Assembly (NCBI GenBank): GCA_900319075.1
Contig: ONMZ01000009.1
Span: forward strand, 1-64,000
Source: an uncultured Eubacteriales bacterium
GTDB taxonomy: Bacteria > Bacillota > Clostridia > Oscillospirales > Ruminococcaceae
Direction of reading: 5' to 3'
DNA: 64,000 nucleotides
Part shown: positions 8,618-16,490 of the stretch, piece by piece
Layout: each line of letters starts with the position of its first letter
Position numbering within the stretch: the first letter of the stretch is position 1
Translations under genes and position numbers: made by a program
Notes under the pieces: model-generated
Database searches by the model: none
What the model was told of the DNA's origin: nothing
Seen by the model: only the letters and a program-made list of their open reading frames with translations

Positions 8618-9143
8618 GCAAATTGCAGTTTTTTAAGCGCCCGCAGACCTTTTATCGGTAAGCGAAAACGGGGTTTCGTGCGCTGTTAATTTTAAGTTAA
8701 ATATTTGTGAGATGTATGCATAAAACTATCTGTGAGTTGTGCAAAACAAACGATAAAAATGACCGTTAACCGTCATCTTTGGTTTAGTTATCAAAACAAA
8801 ATCAACATACATAACGAAATTTTCGCAAAAGGTTTCTGCATACCTTTTTTGTAGGCTTTTCAAATTCTACGTATTTCATAAATCAAAGGGCGCATTTTGG
8901 GGTAATTTTACATATATTTTTCACCCCGAAATGGCACTATAACGGCAAAAAAACACCGCCTGTCTGATTTTTCCAAATTTGTTTAGATTTCAAAACTGAT
9001 GTTTCTTTGGTGTTGTCCGGTGCTAACAGAGAAACTGGCGTATCTGCGCTGTTTTATAGGTGAAGTTTAGAATTTCAAAACCAATTTTACCCCCTTGCGG
9101 ACCTTTCCCTCAAAAGAGGAAAGACCCGCCTGAAAGCACGAAA
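8618..9143. other. Long AT-rich intergenic region without a recognisable gene
   Basis: About 525 bases between the hyd promoter and the next terminator. No frame carries a plausible start with a ribosome binding site. I see an imperfect palindrome around ATGACCGTTAACCGTCAT (8758-8775) and a short hairpin CTTTCCCTCAAAAGAGGAAAG (9104-9124). Nothing matches a known RNA family by eye. Confidence 0.4.
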
Positions 9144-9169
9144 ACAGGTCGGCTGTTACCCCGACCTGT
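9144..9169 (-). terminator. Terminator of the cytidylate-kinase-like gene
   Basis: Nine-base perfect stem ACAGGTCGG / CCGACCTGT with an eight-base loop, followed on the minus strand by TTTTCGTG. Confidence 0.75.
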
Positions 9170-9206
9170 CTCGTAGTAAGGAAAGTAAAATGAATTAAAA
9201 ATGGAA

Positions 9207-9839
9207 TTAGTCTTTTTTAGCGGCAGCTTCCTTGATGTCTATGTAAGACTTCATTATCTCAACTGCACCGTCGATACCTGTTTTTGAGGTGTTTATGCAA
9301 AGATCAAAGTTCCTTGCCTCGCCCCACTTCATATCCGTGTAATAGTTATAATAGGAAGCACGGCGCTTGTCGGTCTTTTTGATAAAGTCCTCCACCTTGT
9401 TCTTTTCTATATCGTATCTTTCAAGGATCCGGCGTTTTTTCTCGGCCGTGTTGCCTGTGACAAAGAAATTTATAACGTTTTTTTCGCCCTTGAGAACATA
9501 GTCTGCACAGCGCCCGACGATAACACACGGACCCTGCTGAGCGATGCGTTTTATAGTGTCGAACTGAGCAAGGAATATTCTTTGGTTCATAGGCATTTCC
9601 GGGCTTATTCTTCCGTCTGAGCCAACAGGGTAGCTGCCCATTACCAGAGAATAGAGGAAGCTGTTTGTATAAGCCTCGTCATTTCTGTCAAAAAGCTCAC
9701 GGCATATTCCGCTTTCCTTTGAAGCGAGCTCCAAGAGCTCCTTATCGTAGAAGGGTATATCCAACTTTTCGGAAAGTTTTTTGCCTATCTCACGTCCGCC
9801 GCTGCCAAACTCACGGCTGATAGTTATTACGGAATTCAT
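9207..9839 (-). CDS. Cytidylate-kinase-like P-loop protein
   Basis: About 210 residues starting MNSVITISREFGSGGREIGK, the typical opening of the cytidylate-kinase-like family (AAA_26 type) in Clostridia. The start at 9839 is chosen over the GTG seven codons upstream because AAGGAG lies about ten bases before it. The FGSGGREIGKKL loop binds a nucleotide; the lid region is rich in Arg/Lys (KKTDKRRASYYNYYTD). True CMP kinase is about 220 residues with a GxxGxGKT/S loop; members of this family diverge from that and their substrate is unproven. A second paralogue lies at 27090. Single-gene unit with its own terminator. Confidence 0.75.
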   Translation of the reverse strand: MNSVITISREFGSGGREIGKKLSEKLDIPFYDKELLELASKESGICRELFDRNDEAYTNSFLYSLVMGSYPVGSDGRISPEMPMNQRIFLAQFDTIKRIAQQGPCVIVGRCADYVLKGEKNVINFFVTGNTAEKKRRILERYDIEKNKVEDFIKKTDKRRASYYNYYTDMKWGEARNFDLCINTSKTGIDGAVEIMKSYIDIKEAAAKKD

Positions 9840-10112
9840 AAAACAAGCGCTCCTTCCCACGGTGGGATCATTTACCGTAAATTAAGTATACCACATTTCA
9901 AAGCTTTTGTACATAATTTCTTCGCAAATTCTTTCACAAATTTTCACACGGCATTTTGGTTATTTTGACAACAACCATTGTATGCAAAGGAGTATTTGTT
10001 GTATAAATTGACAAAACCGTCTGCTATACATTGATAACAGACGGCATTTACATACTAAATATTGATGTTCATACCTATAACAAAAGCCTTTGCCGGCGAA
10101 GACATTTATATC
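9840..10112. other. Divergent intergenic region with an unexplained hairpin
   Basis: Between the cytidylate-kinase-like gene (minus) and the zinc-ribbon gene (plus). A minus-strand -10 TATACT for the kinase-like gene lies near 9890. CCGTCTG (10017-10023) pairs with CAGACGG (10038-10044); on the minus strand it is followed by TTTTG, but no minus-strand gene ends here. No coding frame is convincing. Confidence 0.4.
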
Positions 10113-10141
10113 TTGATATATCTGCAAATTTATAGTATAAT
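10113..10141 (+). promoter_or_regulatory. Sigma-A promoter of the zinc-ribbon gene
   Basis: -35 TTGATA (10113-10118), 17-base spacer, -10 TATAAT (10136-10141), giving a leader of about 70 bases. Confidence 0.7.
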
Positions 10142-10217
10142 CCCATTAGCGAGATCTCCGGAACGCTCATCAGCTTGCTCAGGTTATATATACTATTAAC
10201 AATGAAGGGAAAGTGCT

Positions 10218-11042
10218 ATGAATACGATCATCTGCCCTCACTGCGGAGATGAAGTCCCACAGGGTATGCGGTTTTGTCCGCATTGCATGACATCGCTCGT
10301 GCAGACTGAAAATGTCCAGGTAAAACAGCCTGAGAATAAAAAGAAACGATATGCTGTTGTAATAGCTGTGTGTGCGTGTGCTGTTATGGCAGTGTGCGGT
10401 TATTTCATTTTCACCAAAAACAGCAGCGGCGATGATACTTCGTCGCAAAATAAAAACACCGACACTTCCGTAAGTGCCGACGTTTCCCAAACGCAGAGTT
10501 CGTCTGAAAGCTCGCAAAACAAGCAAATGACCACAAGCACAACGACTTTTGCAGTTCCCACCGAAACTACGCCTTCGCAGCAGAACACATCTGAAACACA
10601 CACTACTTCGGTCAGCCCGCAGAATAAGCAAACGTTTGAAAGCACGTCAGAACCTCAAATTCTTGCAGACAAGATAAATGACTGGTGCTCAGCTCACAGT
10701 CCTAAGTATTTCGGGATCAACGCAGCTCAAGACATTAAAACCGAGCATGAAGCAGACGTTACAACTCTGTCCTTTACTGACAAAAGCGGTGCTCAGATAA
10801 GTATCGAGACCGATAAAAACGGGAACATCGGTATCTATATCCGCATCAGTCACGTTTCCTTCAATGCAAACGACCCTCACACCAAAGAGATTCTTTCCGC
10901 ACTGGGAGAGATATTGTTCGGCTGTGATCTCAACGGCAGAAACAGCAAGTTTTCCGAGAACGGCTATTCATTTGAGATCCTCAGCAGAAATATGCCCGAG
11001 CTTGGTTTCAGCGAATACATTGTCGCTGCCCAAAAGTCATAG
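10218..11042 (+). CDS. Zinc-ribbon single-pass membrane protein
   Basis: 274 residues. A short N-terminal zinc ribbon (CPHC...CPHC, residues 6-26) is followed by a Lys/Arg stretch and one TM segment (about 42-64). A Ser/Thr/Gln-rich linker (about 68-150) leads to a C-terminal extracytoplasmic domain (about 155-274) that I do not recognise. Topology is therefore zinc ribbon inside, sensor-like domain outside. The 3' end overlaps the convergent XRE gene by six bases. Its place beside a regulator and a Ser/Thr kinase makes a signalling or substrate role possible, but that is inference. Confidence 0.7.
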   Translation: MNTIICPHCGDEVPQGMRFCPHCMTSLVQTENVQVKQPENKKKRYAVVIAVCACAVMAVCGYFIFTKNSSGDDTSSQNKNTDTSVSADVSQTQSSSESSQNKQMTTSTTTFAVPTETTPSQQNTSETHTTSVSPQNKQTFESTSEPQILADKINDWCSAHSPKYFGINAAQDIKTEHEADVTTLSFTDKSGAQISIETDKNGNIGIYIRISHVSFNANDPHTKEILSALGEILFGCDLNGRNSKFSENGYSFEILSRNMPELGFSEYIVAAQKS

Positions 11043-11459
11043 CGTTGCTTCACCGTGAGAATATAGCTCATTGTTCGTTTCGACGACAGTTTTGCGGTTT
11101 TGTATGCAAAAAATGATAATGCTGTCACGCTTGTGTTTGGCATACAAAAACGGGTAGCCCGACTGCTTTAAAAAGCTCTGCACCTCGTCAAAGTCAAGCT
11201 CCATTGCAATAAGCAGCGAGAGGATCTTATCACGGCCCGGTGCTTGCTTAACGCCCGAAAAGATCTGATAGGCATACACCTGGCTTATCTCAGACTTTGC
11301 TATCACCTCTGATTTGTTAAGACCCTTTTGTTCAATCAGAGCCTCAAGCATTTGCGATACTTTTTTTGCACAAATGCTCCCGGAGTTTTCGTCGAGATAC
11401 TCGTCGATAGTGTTGGCTGATTTTATCTCCTCAAGCAATTCGTCGGTGGATTTGTTCAT
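11037..11459 (-). CDS. XRE-like helix-turn-helix regulator paired with a Ser/Thr kinase
   Basis: 140 residues. A Cro/C1-type HTH is visible at about 35-90 (KVSQMLEALIEQKGLNKSEV, then SEISQVYAYQIFSG). The C-terminal half (FLKQSGYPFLYAKHKRDSII) is not a standard XRE partner domain. AAGGAG lies nine bases before the ATG. The gene is divergent from the kinase gene, their ATG codons only two bases apart, and its promoter lies inside the kinase frame, so expression of the two must be linked. Likely a DNA-binding protein that is a partner or substrate of the kinase (inference). Confidence 0.75.
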   Translation of the reverse strand: MNKSTDELLEEIKSANTIDEYLDENSGSICAKKVSQMLEALIEQKGLNKSEVIAKSEISQVYAYQIFSGVKQAPGRDKILSLLIAMELDFDEVQSFLKQSGYPFLYAKHKRDSIIIFCIQNRKTVVETNNELYSHGEATL

Positions 11460-11461
11460 AT

Positions 11462-12238
11462 ATGATTACTCCTTTTCAGGTATTTGCATCACATCTGGAT
11501 TATAACACGCTTGGTTCGATTTTACAAGGGGGCGGTAGTATAAATTTTTCAGAGATACTAAAAAACGAATATACCCTTGTGTCAGTGCTTGGCACAAAGC
11601 AGGGCAGCGAGCTGATCCGCTATCGCAATAACAAGCTTGGCAGGGATATGGTCGTGCGCAAGCTGAAAAGCGCAGCCAACATCGAGGTTTACCGCAGACT
11701 GTCAGATATAAGCAACCAGAACCTTGTGCAGATATTTGATGTTGTCCCACAGCAGGATATCACATACATTCTTGAAGAATATATACAGGGCATATCCCTT
11801 TCGCAGCTTGTTCCTATGAAGCAGCAGGGTGTGCAGCAGGTGATCGTGCAGCTTGCAAAGGCGCTTTATGTGCTGCATTCACTCGGCATAGTCCACCGTG
11901 ATGTCAAGGAGGATAACGTTATCCTGACCGAAAACGGGATCGTGAAGCTGACTGACTTTGATATATCTAAAATTTACACACAAGGCAAAAGTCGTGATAC
12001 CGTGCTGCTTGGTACAGCGGCTTATGCTCCGCCCGAACAGTTCGGACTTGCGCAGACCGACAGCAGAAGCGATATTTACGCCCTTGGTATCCTCGCCAAT
12101 AAGCTTGTTACAGGCCAACACCCCTCGGTGAAGCTGTATACCAAAGGCAGGCTTGGCAGGTTTATAGTTAAGGCTACAAATATAAGCCCCGATAAGCGTT
12201 TTGGCTCAGCAGGCGAGGTGCTTTCACACTTTGGTTAG
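11462..12238 (+). CDS. Small soluble Ser/Thr protein kinase
   Basis: 258 residues, kinase domain only, no TM or PASTA repeats. Visible motifs: candidate ATP-binding Lys67 in VVRK, catalytic loop HRDVKEDN (145-152), DFD instead of DFG (165-167), APPEQ (189-193) and SDIYALG (203-209). The Gly-rich loop is weak (VLGTKQGSE, 42-50). The ATG at 11462 has no good ribosome binding site and lies two bases from the divergent ATG. A strong AAGGGGGCGG at 11526-11535 sits just before an in-frame ATA at 11540, one substitution from ATG, which would give a 232-residue protein beginning just before the kinase fold; the true start is open. Phosphorylation of the XRE or zinc-ribbon neighbour is a plausible role. 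Confidence 0.8.
   Translation: MITPFQVFASHLDYNTLGSILQGGGSINFSEILKNEYTLVSVLGTKQGSELIRYRNNKLGRDMVVRKLKSAANIEVYRRLSDISNQNLVQIFDVVPQQDITYILEEYIQGISLSQLVPMKQQGVQQVIVQLAKALYVLHSLGIVHRDVKEDNVILTENGIVKLTDFDISKIYTQGKSRDTVLLGTAAYAPPEQFGLAQTDSRSDIYALGILANKLVTGQHPSVKLYTKGRLGRFIVKATNISPDKRFGSAGEVLSHFG
11499..11527 (-). promoter_or_regulatory. Promoter of the XRE regulator, inside the 5' end of the kinase frame
   Basis: Minus strand: -35 TTGTAA (11522-11527), 17-base spacer, -10 TATAAT (11499-11504). It overlaps the first 20-odd codons of the annotated kinase frame. Confidence 0.65.
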
Positions 12239-12268
12239 AAATAATAATTATGCTGACAGCATAAGACA

Positions 12269-12310
12269 AAAAGATCCTCCTATGGTATAATGACCGTAGG
12301 AGGATCTTTT
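12269..12310. terminator. Bidirectional terminator between kinase and XRE genes
   Basis: Long stem AAAAGATCCTCCTA / TAGGAGGATCTTTT (plus GG/CC inside a one-base mismatch) with A and T tracts on both sides. Serves the kinase (+) and overlaps the last bases of the XRE gene (-). Confidence 0.85.
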
Positions 12311-12662
12311 ACATTTTGTCGATATTCTCCGCTAAAATCCTGATCGTGCTGAGAAATTTGCTCACCTGCTGTGGTGAATGGTTTTTAAGCTCTGCCGAAA
12401 TGCTTTGCAGAACATTTGCATCACTGTTCTGGTCTTTGGCATCAAGCAGAAGATAATCAAGGCTTATTTCCAGCACGGTCGAAATGCTTATCGCCGTGTT
12501 AAGGGAAAGCTGCCGTGAGCCACGCTCGATATGTCCAATATAAGAGGGGGATATTCCGCACAGGTCAGCAAGCTGCTCCTGACTCATTCCCAGCTTAGCC
12601 CTGCGGCTGCGTATCTTGTCGCCAATGGAGTTATAATCGGGGGTTATCCTGCCGGCGTTCAT
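12309..12662 (-). CDS. XRE-family transcriptional regulator
   Basis: About 117 residues. Classic Cro/C1 HTH at about 12-68 (IRSRRAKLGMSQEQLADLCG, SPSYIGHIERGSRQLS) followed by a short helical C-terminus. ATG/GTG codons at 12671, 12668 and 12662 are all possible; 12662 is preferred because GCGGTG lies at a suitable distance. Divergent from the membrane-protein/lipoprotein pair at 12804, whose promoter abuts its own, so it may control that pair (inference). Confidence 0.8.
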   Translation of the reverse strand: MNAGRITPDYNSIGDKIRSRRAKLGMSQEQLADLCGISPSYIGHIERGSRQLSLNTAISISTVLEISLDYLLLDAKDQNSDANVLQSISAELKNHSPQQVSKFLSTIRILAENIDKM

Positions 12663-12678
12663 TTGCATCACCGCTTTT

Positions 12679-12707
12679 ATTATACATTGTGCACAAATAT
12701 TTTGTAA
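12679..12707 (-). promoter_or_regulatory. Promoter of the XRE gene
   Basis: Minus strand: -35 TTACAA (12702-12707), 17-base spacer, -10 TATAAT (12679-12684). Confidence 0.6.
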
Positions 12708-12727
12708 ATATACTGTATGTCATAATA

Positions 12728-12756
12728 TTGACAAATAGTATAAGTTATAATATAAT
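12728..12756 (+). promoter_or_regulatory. Promoter of the membrane protein / lipoprotein pair
   Basis: Consensus -35 TTGACA (12728-12733), 17-base spacer, -10 TATAAT (12751-12756). It lies 20 bases from the divergent XRE promoter. Confidence 0.75.
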
Positions 12757-12803
12757 AAATTTGTTGAAAAAAGACATTAACTGTCGAGAGGGAGGTTTAT
12801 TTT

Positions 12804-13559
12804 ATGTTAGGAGTAGGCATGGTATTGATAGCTTTCGGTTTGTGTTCCTTTGGATTTGCAGTTTATACTGCAATAGGTTCGGGAATGTATGAGGGCGCAA
12901 AAGATTTACATATGATTCTGAGTAACAGGGGAAATATTCTTGTAGGTATTTTTGTTGTAATAGGCATTATATTGGTTATTTCAGGTATTGTTATGGTCAA
13001 AAAATCCAAAAACCAAAACAATAACGGCAATGAAGCCGTTTCTGATAGTAACTGCTCTTCGATAATTCTTGGTGCTGCGATAATAGGTCATTACCAAACA
13101 AGAGTTCAAGACGGAAAGGTGACAAAGGTTTTTGTTAATACCCCGGATAGTGTAGGAGGGGTAGATGTAAAAATCAGATTCCGTAATAATTCAGGAAAAG
13201 TAATAAAGTATGCGTATTTCACTCTTAGTGCTATAAACAGGGTTGGCGATGTAGTATTAAGTGATATTGAGGGACAGAATGATTGTATAATGCAGTCAAC
13301 AGGGCCCTATCATCAAGGAGAAATCTGTGATAGTCACTGGGAAAATGTATGGTACAATAATTCCATATCTGATATGCGTATTGATAAGGTAAAACTGGAG
13401 TACATGGACGGCACGGAGGAAGAGATAGACGGTAATATGCTCTCAAGAAAAAATATGTCCACAGGAGCAGAAAAACTGGCGATGTTTTTCGGTGCAATAG
13501 TGGCATTGGGGACAATTGCTTTCCTGGGATGGATTGTTTATAGGTTTATGAATAGATAA
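12804..13559 (+). CDS. Membrane protein, function unknown
   Basis: 251 residues. Two N-terminal TM segments (about 3-25 and 46-66), a soluble middle domain (about 80-215) containing DVKIRFRNNSGKVIKYAYFT and LEYMDGTEEEI, and a C-terminal TM segment (about 226-248). The middle domain resembles small beta-sandwich domains (DUF5780-like) found in Clostridia, but I cannot name it firmly. GAGGGAGG before the ATG is a good ribosome binding site. Likely co-transcribed with the lipoprotein 48 bases downstream. Confidence 0.65.
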   Translation: MLGVGMVLIAFGLCSFGFAVYTAIGSGMYEGAKDLHMILSNRGNILVGIFVVIGIILVISGIVMVKKSKNQNNNGNEAVSDSNCSSIILGAAIIGHYQTRVQDGKVTKVFVNTPDSVGGVDVKIRFRNNSGKVIKYAYFTLSAINRVGDVVLSDIEGQNDCIMQSTGPYHQGEICDSHWENVWYNNSISDMRIDKVKLEYMDGTEEEIDGNMLSRKNMSTGAEKLAMFFGAIVALGTIAFLGWIVYRFMNR

Positions 13560-13607
13560 TTTACTATAAAATTTGAAAAATTCTAAAAACTGATAGGAGG
13601 AATTTAC

Positions 13608-14081
13608 ATGAAAAAACTATTAACCTTGACATTGGCGGCGGCGCTTGCGCTCGGAACGCTGACAGCCTGCGGTGATTCATCGTCAACAAGCGGCGATTCA
13701 AAAGCAGCCTGCAGTACTTCGAGCCAAGAAAGCGGCGGAAGTCAGGCAGAGCTTTCACAAGATGAGCTGAACGAACTTGCCAAAACAGTCAATCATTCTG
13801 CACATAACTACACTGCGGATGTTATTTCCGATGGCGATGAAGCTCCGACAAACGATGTAGTTTTTGAAATCGGAAAAACCGATTCCAGTGACGAGCATAT
13901 CAAAAGAATGCAAGAAGAGTTAGTAAAAGAAATATCAGACAAGCATAAGGGATATTGGGCGAAAATTTCATTTACATGGTCTGCGAACTACAGCGTCGTG
14001 GATATTTGTGTAAATATCTCAAAAAGCCAGAATTCTGATTCTCTCGTGAAGTATAATAGAACTTATGATGATCGCTCATAA
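13608..14081 (+). CDS. Small lipoprotein, function unknown
   Basis: 157 residues. Lipoprotein signal peptide with lipobox LTAC (Cys 21), a Ser/Gly-rich linker (about 22-48) and a compact C-terminal domain (about 50-157) with no motif I recognise. AGGAGG precedes the ATG. Second gene of the pair starting at 12804 and followed by a strong terminator. Confidence 0.7.
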   Translation: MKKLLTLTLAAALALGTLTACGDSSSTSGDSKAACSTSSQESGGSQAELSQDELNELAKTVNHSAHNYTADVISDGDEAPTNDVVFEIGKTDSSDEHIKRMQEELVKEISDKHKGYWAKISFTWSANYSVVDICVNISKSQNSDSLVKYNRTYDDRS

Positions 14082-14085
14082 CACA

Positions 14086-14121
14086 AAGCCGATACCTACT
14101 GTTTTCAGTAAGTATCGGCTT
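14086..14121. terminator. Bidirectional terminator
   Basis: AAGCCGATACCTACT / AGTAAGTATCGGCTT stem around the loop GTTTTC, between the lipoprotein (+) and metY (-). Confidence 0.8.
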
Positions 14122-14157
14122 AACTTTGTCCGGATTATTTTGTGCGGGATATAATTG

Positions 14158-15426
14158 TCATCTTATCGCCGCAAAACCCTTGTCGATATCAGCGATTATA
14201 TCGTCAACATTTTCAAGACCTACTGAGAATCTTACCAGACCTCCGTCGATGCCTGCCGCAGCGAGCTGTTCGTCGGTAAGCTGGCGGTGTGTAGCGGATG
14301 CCGGGTGAAGCACGCAGGTGCGGATATCTGCCACGTGTACCTCGTTTGATGCAAGCTCCAGAGCGTCCATAAACTTAACGGCTGCATCTCTTCCGCCCTT
14401 GATAGAAATTGAAATAACGCCGCTTGTGCCCTTAGGCATATACTTTTTACCGAGCTCGTAATACTTGTCACCTTCAAGTCCCGGGTAGTTCACGCTCTCG
14501 CAGAATCCGGAATCCTTGAAATACTTTGCAACTTTAAGAGCGTTCTCGCAGTATCTGTCCATTCTCACAGCAAGAGTTTCAAGACCCAGATTAAGCAGGA
14601 AAGATGAGTGACCTGCGGGGTAGCAGCCGAAATCTCTCATCAGCTGCATTCTTGCCTTTACGATGTATGCAGCGTTTCCGTAAAGCTTTGTATAGATAGT
14701 TCCGTGGTAGCTCTCGTCGGGCTCGGTGAACTCGGGGAATTTTCCGTTTGTCCAGTCGAACTTGCCCGAGTCAACAATTACACCGCCGCCCTGTACAGCG
14801 TGACCGTCCATGTACTTTGTGGTAGAGTGGATCACAATATCTGCCCCCCACTCGATCGGACGGCAAAGATACGGCGTAGCAAAGGTGTTGTCAATAATAA
14901 GGGGAACACCGTTGTCGTGTGCGATCTTTGCGAACTTTTCAATATCAAAAACTGTCAGCGCCGGGTTTGCAAGTGTCTCACCGAAAACAGCCTTTGTGTT
15001 GGGTTTGAACGCAGCTCTTATCTCCTCCTCGCTTGCATCTGCATCAACGAAAATGCACTCGATACCAAGTTTTTTAAGAGTAAAAGCAAACAGATTTATC
15101 GTTCCGCCGTAAATTGTAGCGGCAGAAATAAAGCTGTCGCCCGCCTGCAAAATATTGAGAAGGCTCAGCAGGGAAGCAGCCTGACCGCTTGATGTGCACA
15201 TTGCAGCCACACCGCCCTCAAGTGCAGCGATCTTTTTCTCGACGCAGTCAGTCGTCGGGTTTTCAAATCGTGAGTATATAAGGCTCTTTGTGGGATCGTC
15301 AAAAACGTCCGCAACGTCGCTTGTCTTGTCATACACATAAGTCGTTGACTGAACGATAGGCATGACCCTCGGCTCACCGTTCTTTGGCTTGTAGCCCTCG
15401 TGGAGACATTGTGTTTCAAACTTCAT
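14158..15426 (-). CDS. metY: O-acetylhomoserine sulfhydrylase (Cys/Met metabolism PLP enzyme)
   Basis: 422 residues, the usual length for MetY, with long O-acetylhomoserine-type features. Motifs: QSTTYVYDKT near the N-terminus, SGQAASLLSLL substrate region, DNTFATPYLCRPIEWGAD and the PLP lysine in HSTTKYMDGH. It makes homocysteine from O-acetylhomoserine and sulfide (or methionine from methanethiol) in the cytoplasm. It lies 31 bases after the acetyltransferase gene and is probably the last gene of that unit. No SAM or T-box element is visible in the short gap. Cystathionine gamma-synthase is the main alternative, but the length and the N-terminal motif favour MetY. Confidence 0.88.
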   Translation of the reverse strand: MKFETQCLHEGYKPKNGEPRVMPIVQSTTYVYDKTSDVADVFDDPTKSLIYSRFENPTTDCVEKKIAALEGGVAAMCTSSGQAASLLSLLNILQAGDSFISAATIYGGTINLFAFTLKKLGIECIFVDADASEEEIRAAFKPNTKAVFGETLANPALTVFDIEKFAKIAHDNGVPLIIDNTFATPYLCRPIEWGADIVIHSTTKYMDGHAVQGGGVIVDSGKFDWTNGKFPEFTEPDESYHGTIYTKLYGNAAYIVKARMQLMRDFGCYPAGHSSFLLNLGLETLAVRMDRYCENALKVAKYFKDSGFCESVNYPGLEGDKYYELGKKYMPKGTSGVISISIKGGRDAAVKFMDALELASNEVHVADIRTCVLHPASATHRQLTDEQLAAAGIDGGLVRFSVGLENVDDIIADIDKGFAAIR

Positions 15427-15457
15427 TTTTCATCAGTTCCTTTCGATTTATAAATAA

Positions 15458-15970
15458 TTATTCATTTGTTTTGATTAGCGAATACATTTTCATATCAAGC
15501 ACTTTGCCGTTTTTGATCGCATTGTTTCTCAACACGCCCTCAAGCTGAAAACCTGCTTTTTCAAGCACACGGCATGAGGCTGTATTGTATGCAAACGGCT
15601 CTGCATAGATGCGGATCAAATCGCTGTTTTTGAAAACATACTCGCATATTTGTCTGACAGCCTGTGTCATAATACCGTTGCCCCAGTATTCCTCAGCGAT
15701 GTAGTATCCCAGCTCACCGGTCAGTCTATGTATATTACCCTGGCGAAAAACTGCAATACTGCCGATAACCTTATCGTCAACAGTTACCGCAAAGGGAAAT
15801 GTGTCATTTTTTTCAGCTGAAAGCATGGCTTTGATAAAGTCAAGACCATCTTTCTCTGTATACGGAAAAGGCAAACCGTCCCTCAGATTGTCCAGTATCT
15901 TTTTGTTTGATAACGCAGCTGCAAGGTCGGGCGCATCAGATTCTCTCCATTGTCTGATCTTACATATCAT
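15458..15970 (-). CDS. GNAT N-acetyltransferase (RimJ/RimL type)
   Basis: 170 residues. RimJ/RimL-like GNAT fold: GELGYYIAEEYWGNGIMTQA acetyl-CoA region (about 85-104), followed by RIYAEPFAYNTASCRVLEKA (about 120-139) and GVLRNNAI, which are typical of this subfamily. Acetylates an amine on a protein or small molecule; the substrate cannot be read from sequence. Located between the DUF3592 gene (29 bases upstream) and metY. Confidence 0.85.
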   Translation of the reverse strand: MICKIRQWRESDAPDLAAALSNKKILDNLRDGLPFPYTEKDGLDFIKAMLSAEKNDTFPFAVTVDDKVIGSIAVFRQGNIHRLTGELGYYIAEEYWGNGIMTQAVRQICEYVFKNSDLIRIYAEPFAYNTASCRVLEKAGFQLEGVLRNNAIKNGKVLDMKMYSLIKTNE

Positions 15971-15999
15971 TTTTATTTATCTCCCCATTACCTGTATCT

Positions 16000-16434
16000 T
16001 TAGTAAATATCCGGCTGCTTGTCCGATCTTGCTTTCTTTACGGTGTAAATGCCGAACAGCAGCATTCCCGCACCTGCAATAAGAATGGGATAAGCATACC
16101 AGCTGCTCTTTGCGGTGTCGTATGCCTCTGTGGGATCGCTTGGGTTTATACGCAGTCTTGTTGTCTGTCCCACTTTGTAGCGGTTGTTCCTGTCAAAGTA
16201 CCCGGCAAAGGTGTATTTCTGTCCGCCGAATTCGTATTCAAAGACAGGGCGGTACTCGGTACGGCTGCGTATTTGCTGTTCTTCAAGGCGAATGACTTTG
16301 GCTGTCACCTCTTCGCTACACCGGCTTTTTTGTGAATGTACTGTCACAAGCGTCCATATGCTGAAACCTGTCAGCAACAGCCCGACGATGATGCGTATTA
16401 TCGCCGTGAACATATCCATTCTTAATTTTTTCAT
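16000..16434 (-). CDS. DUF3592-type membrane protein
   Basis: 144 residues from the ATG at 16434, preceded by GGGGAG. Two TM segments (about 9-30 and 118-137) bracket an extracytoplasmic beta domain with YRPVFEYEFGGQKYTF and VGQTTRLRINPSDP, the DUF3592 signature. The longer open frame upstream has no ribosome binding site and is not conserved-looking. Function unknown; members are common small membrane proteins. Confidence 0.75.
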   Translation of the reverse strand: MKKLRMDMFTAIIRIIVGLLLTGFSIWTLVTVHSQKSRCSEEVTAKVIRLEEQQIRSRTEYRPVFEYEFGGQKYTFAGYFDRNNRYKVGQTTRLRINPSDPTEAYDTAKSSWYAYPILIAGAGMLLFGIYTVKKARSDKQPDIY

Positions 16435-16490
16435 TTGTTTTCTCCCCGGTGTTTTGTCTTTTTTATCTTTATCTGTATATGTATCTTTGC

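Noticed and set aside
8684..8706. Possible Rex (NADH-sensor) operator upstream of hydCBA, TGTTAATTTTAAGTTAAAT
   Set aside because: The half-sites are spaced by seven bases rather than the usual spacing, and the second half is degenerate; it lies about 75 bases upstream of the -35.
10017..10044. Hairpin CCGTCTG/CAGACGG as a terminator
   Set aside because: No gene on either strand ends here and the T-run is short, so I list it only as an unexplained inverted repeat.
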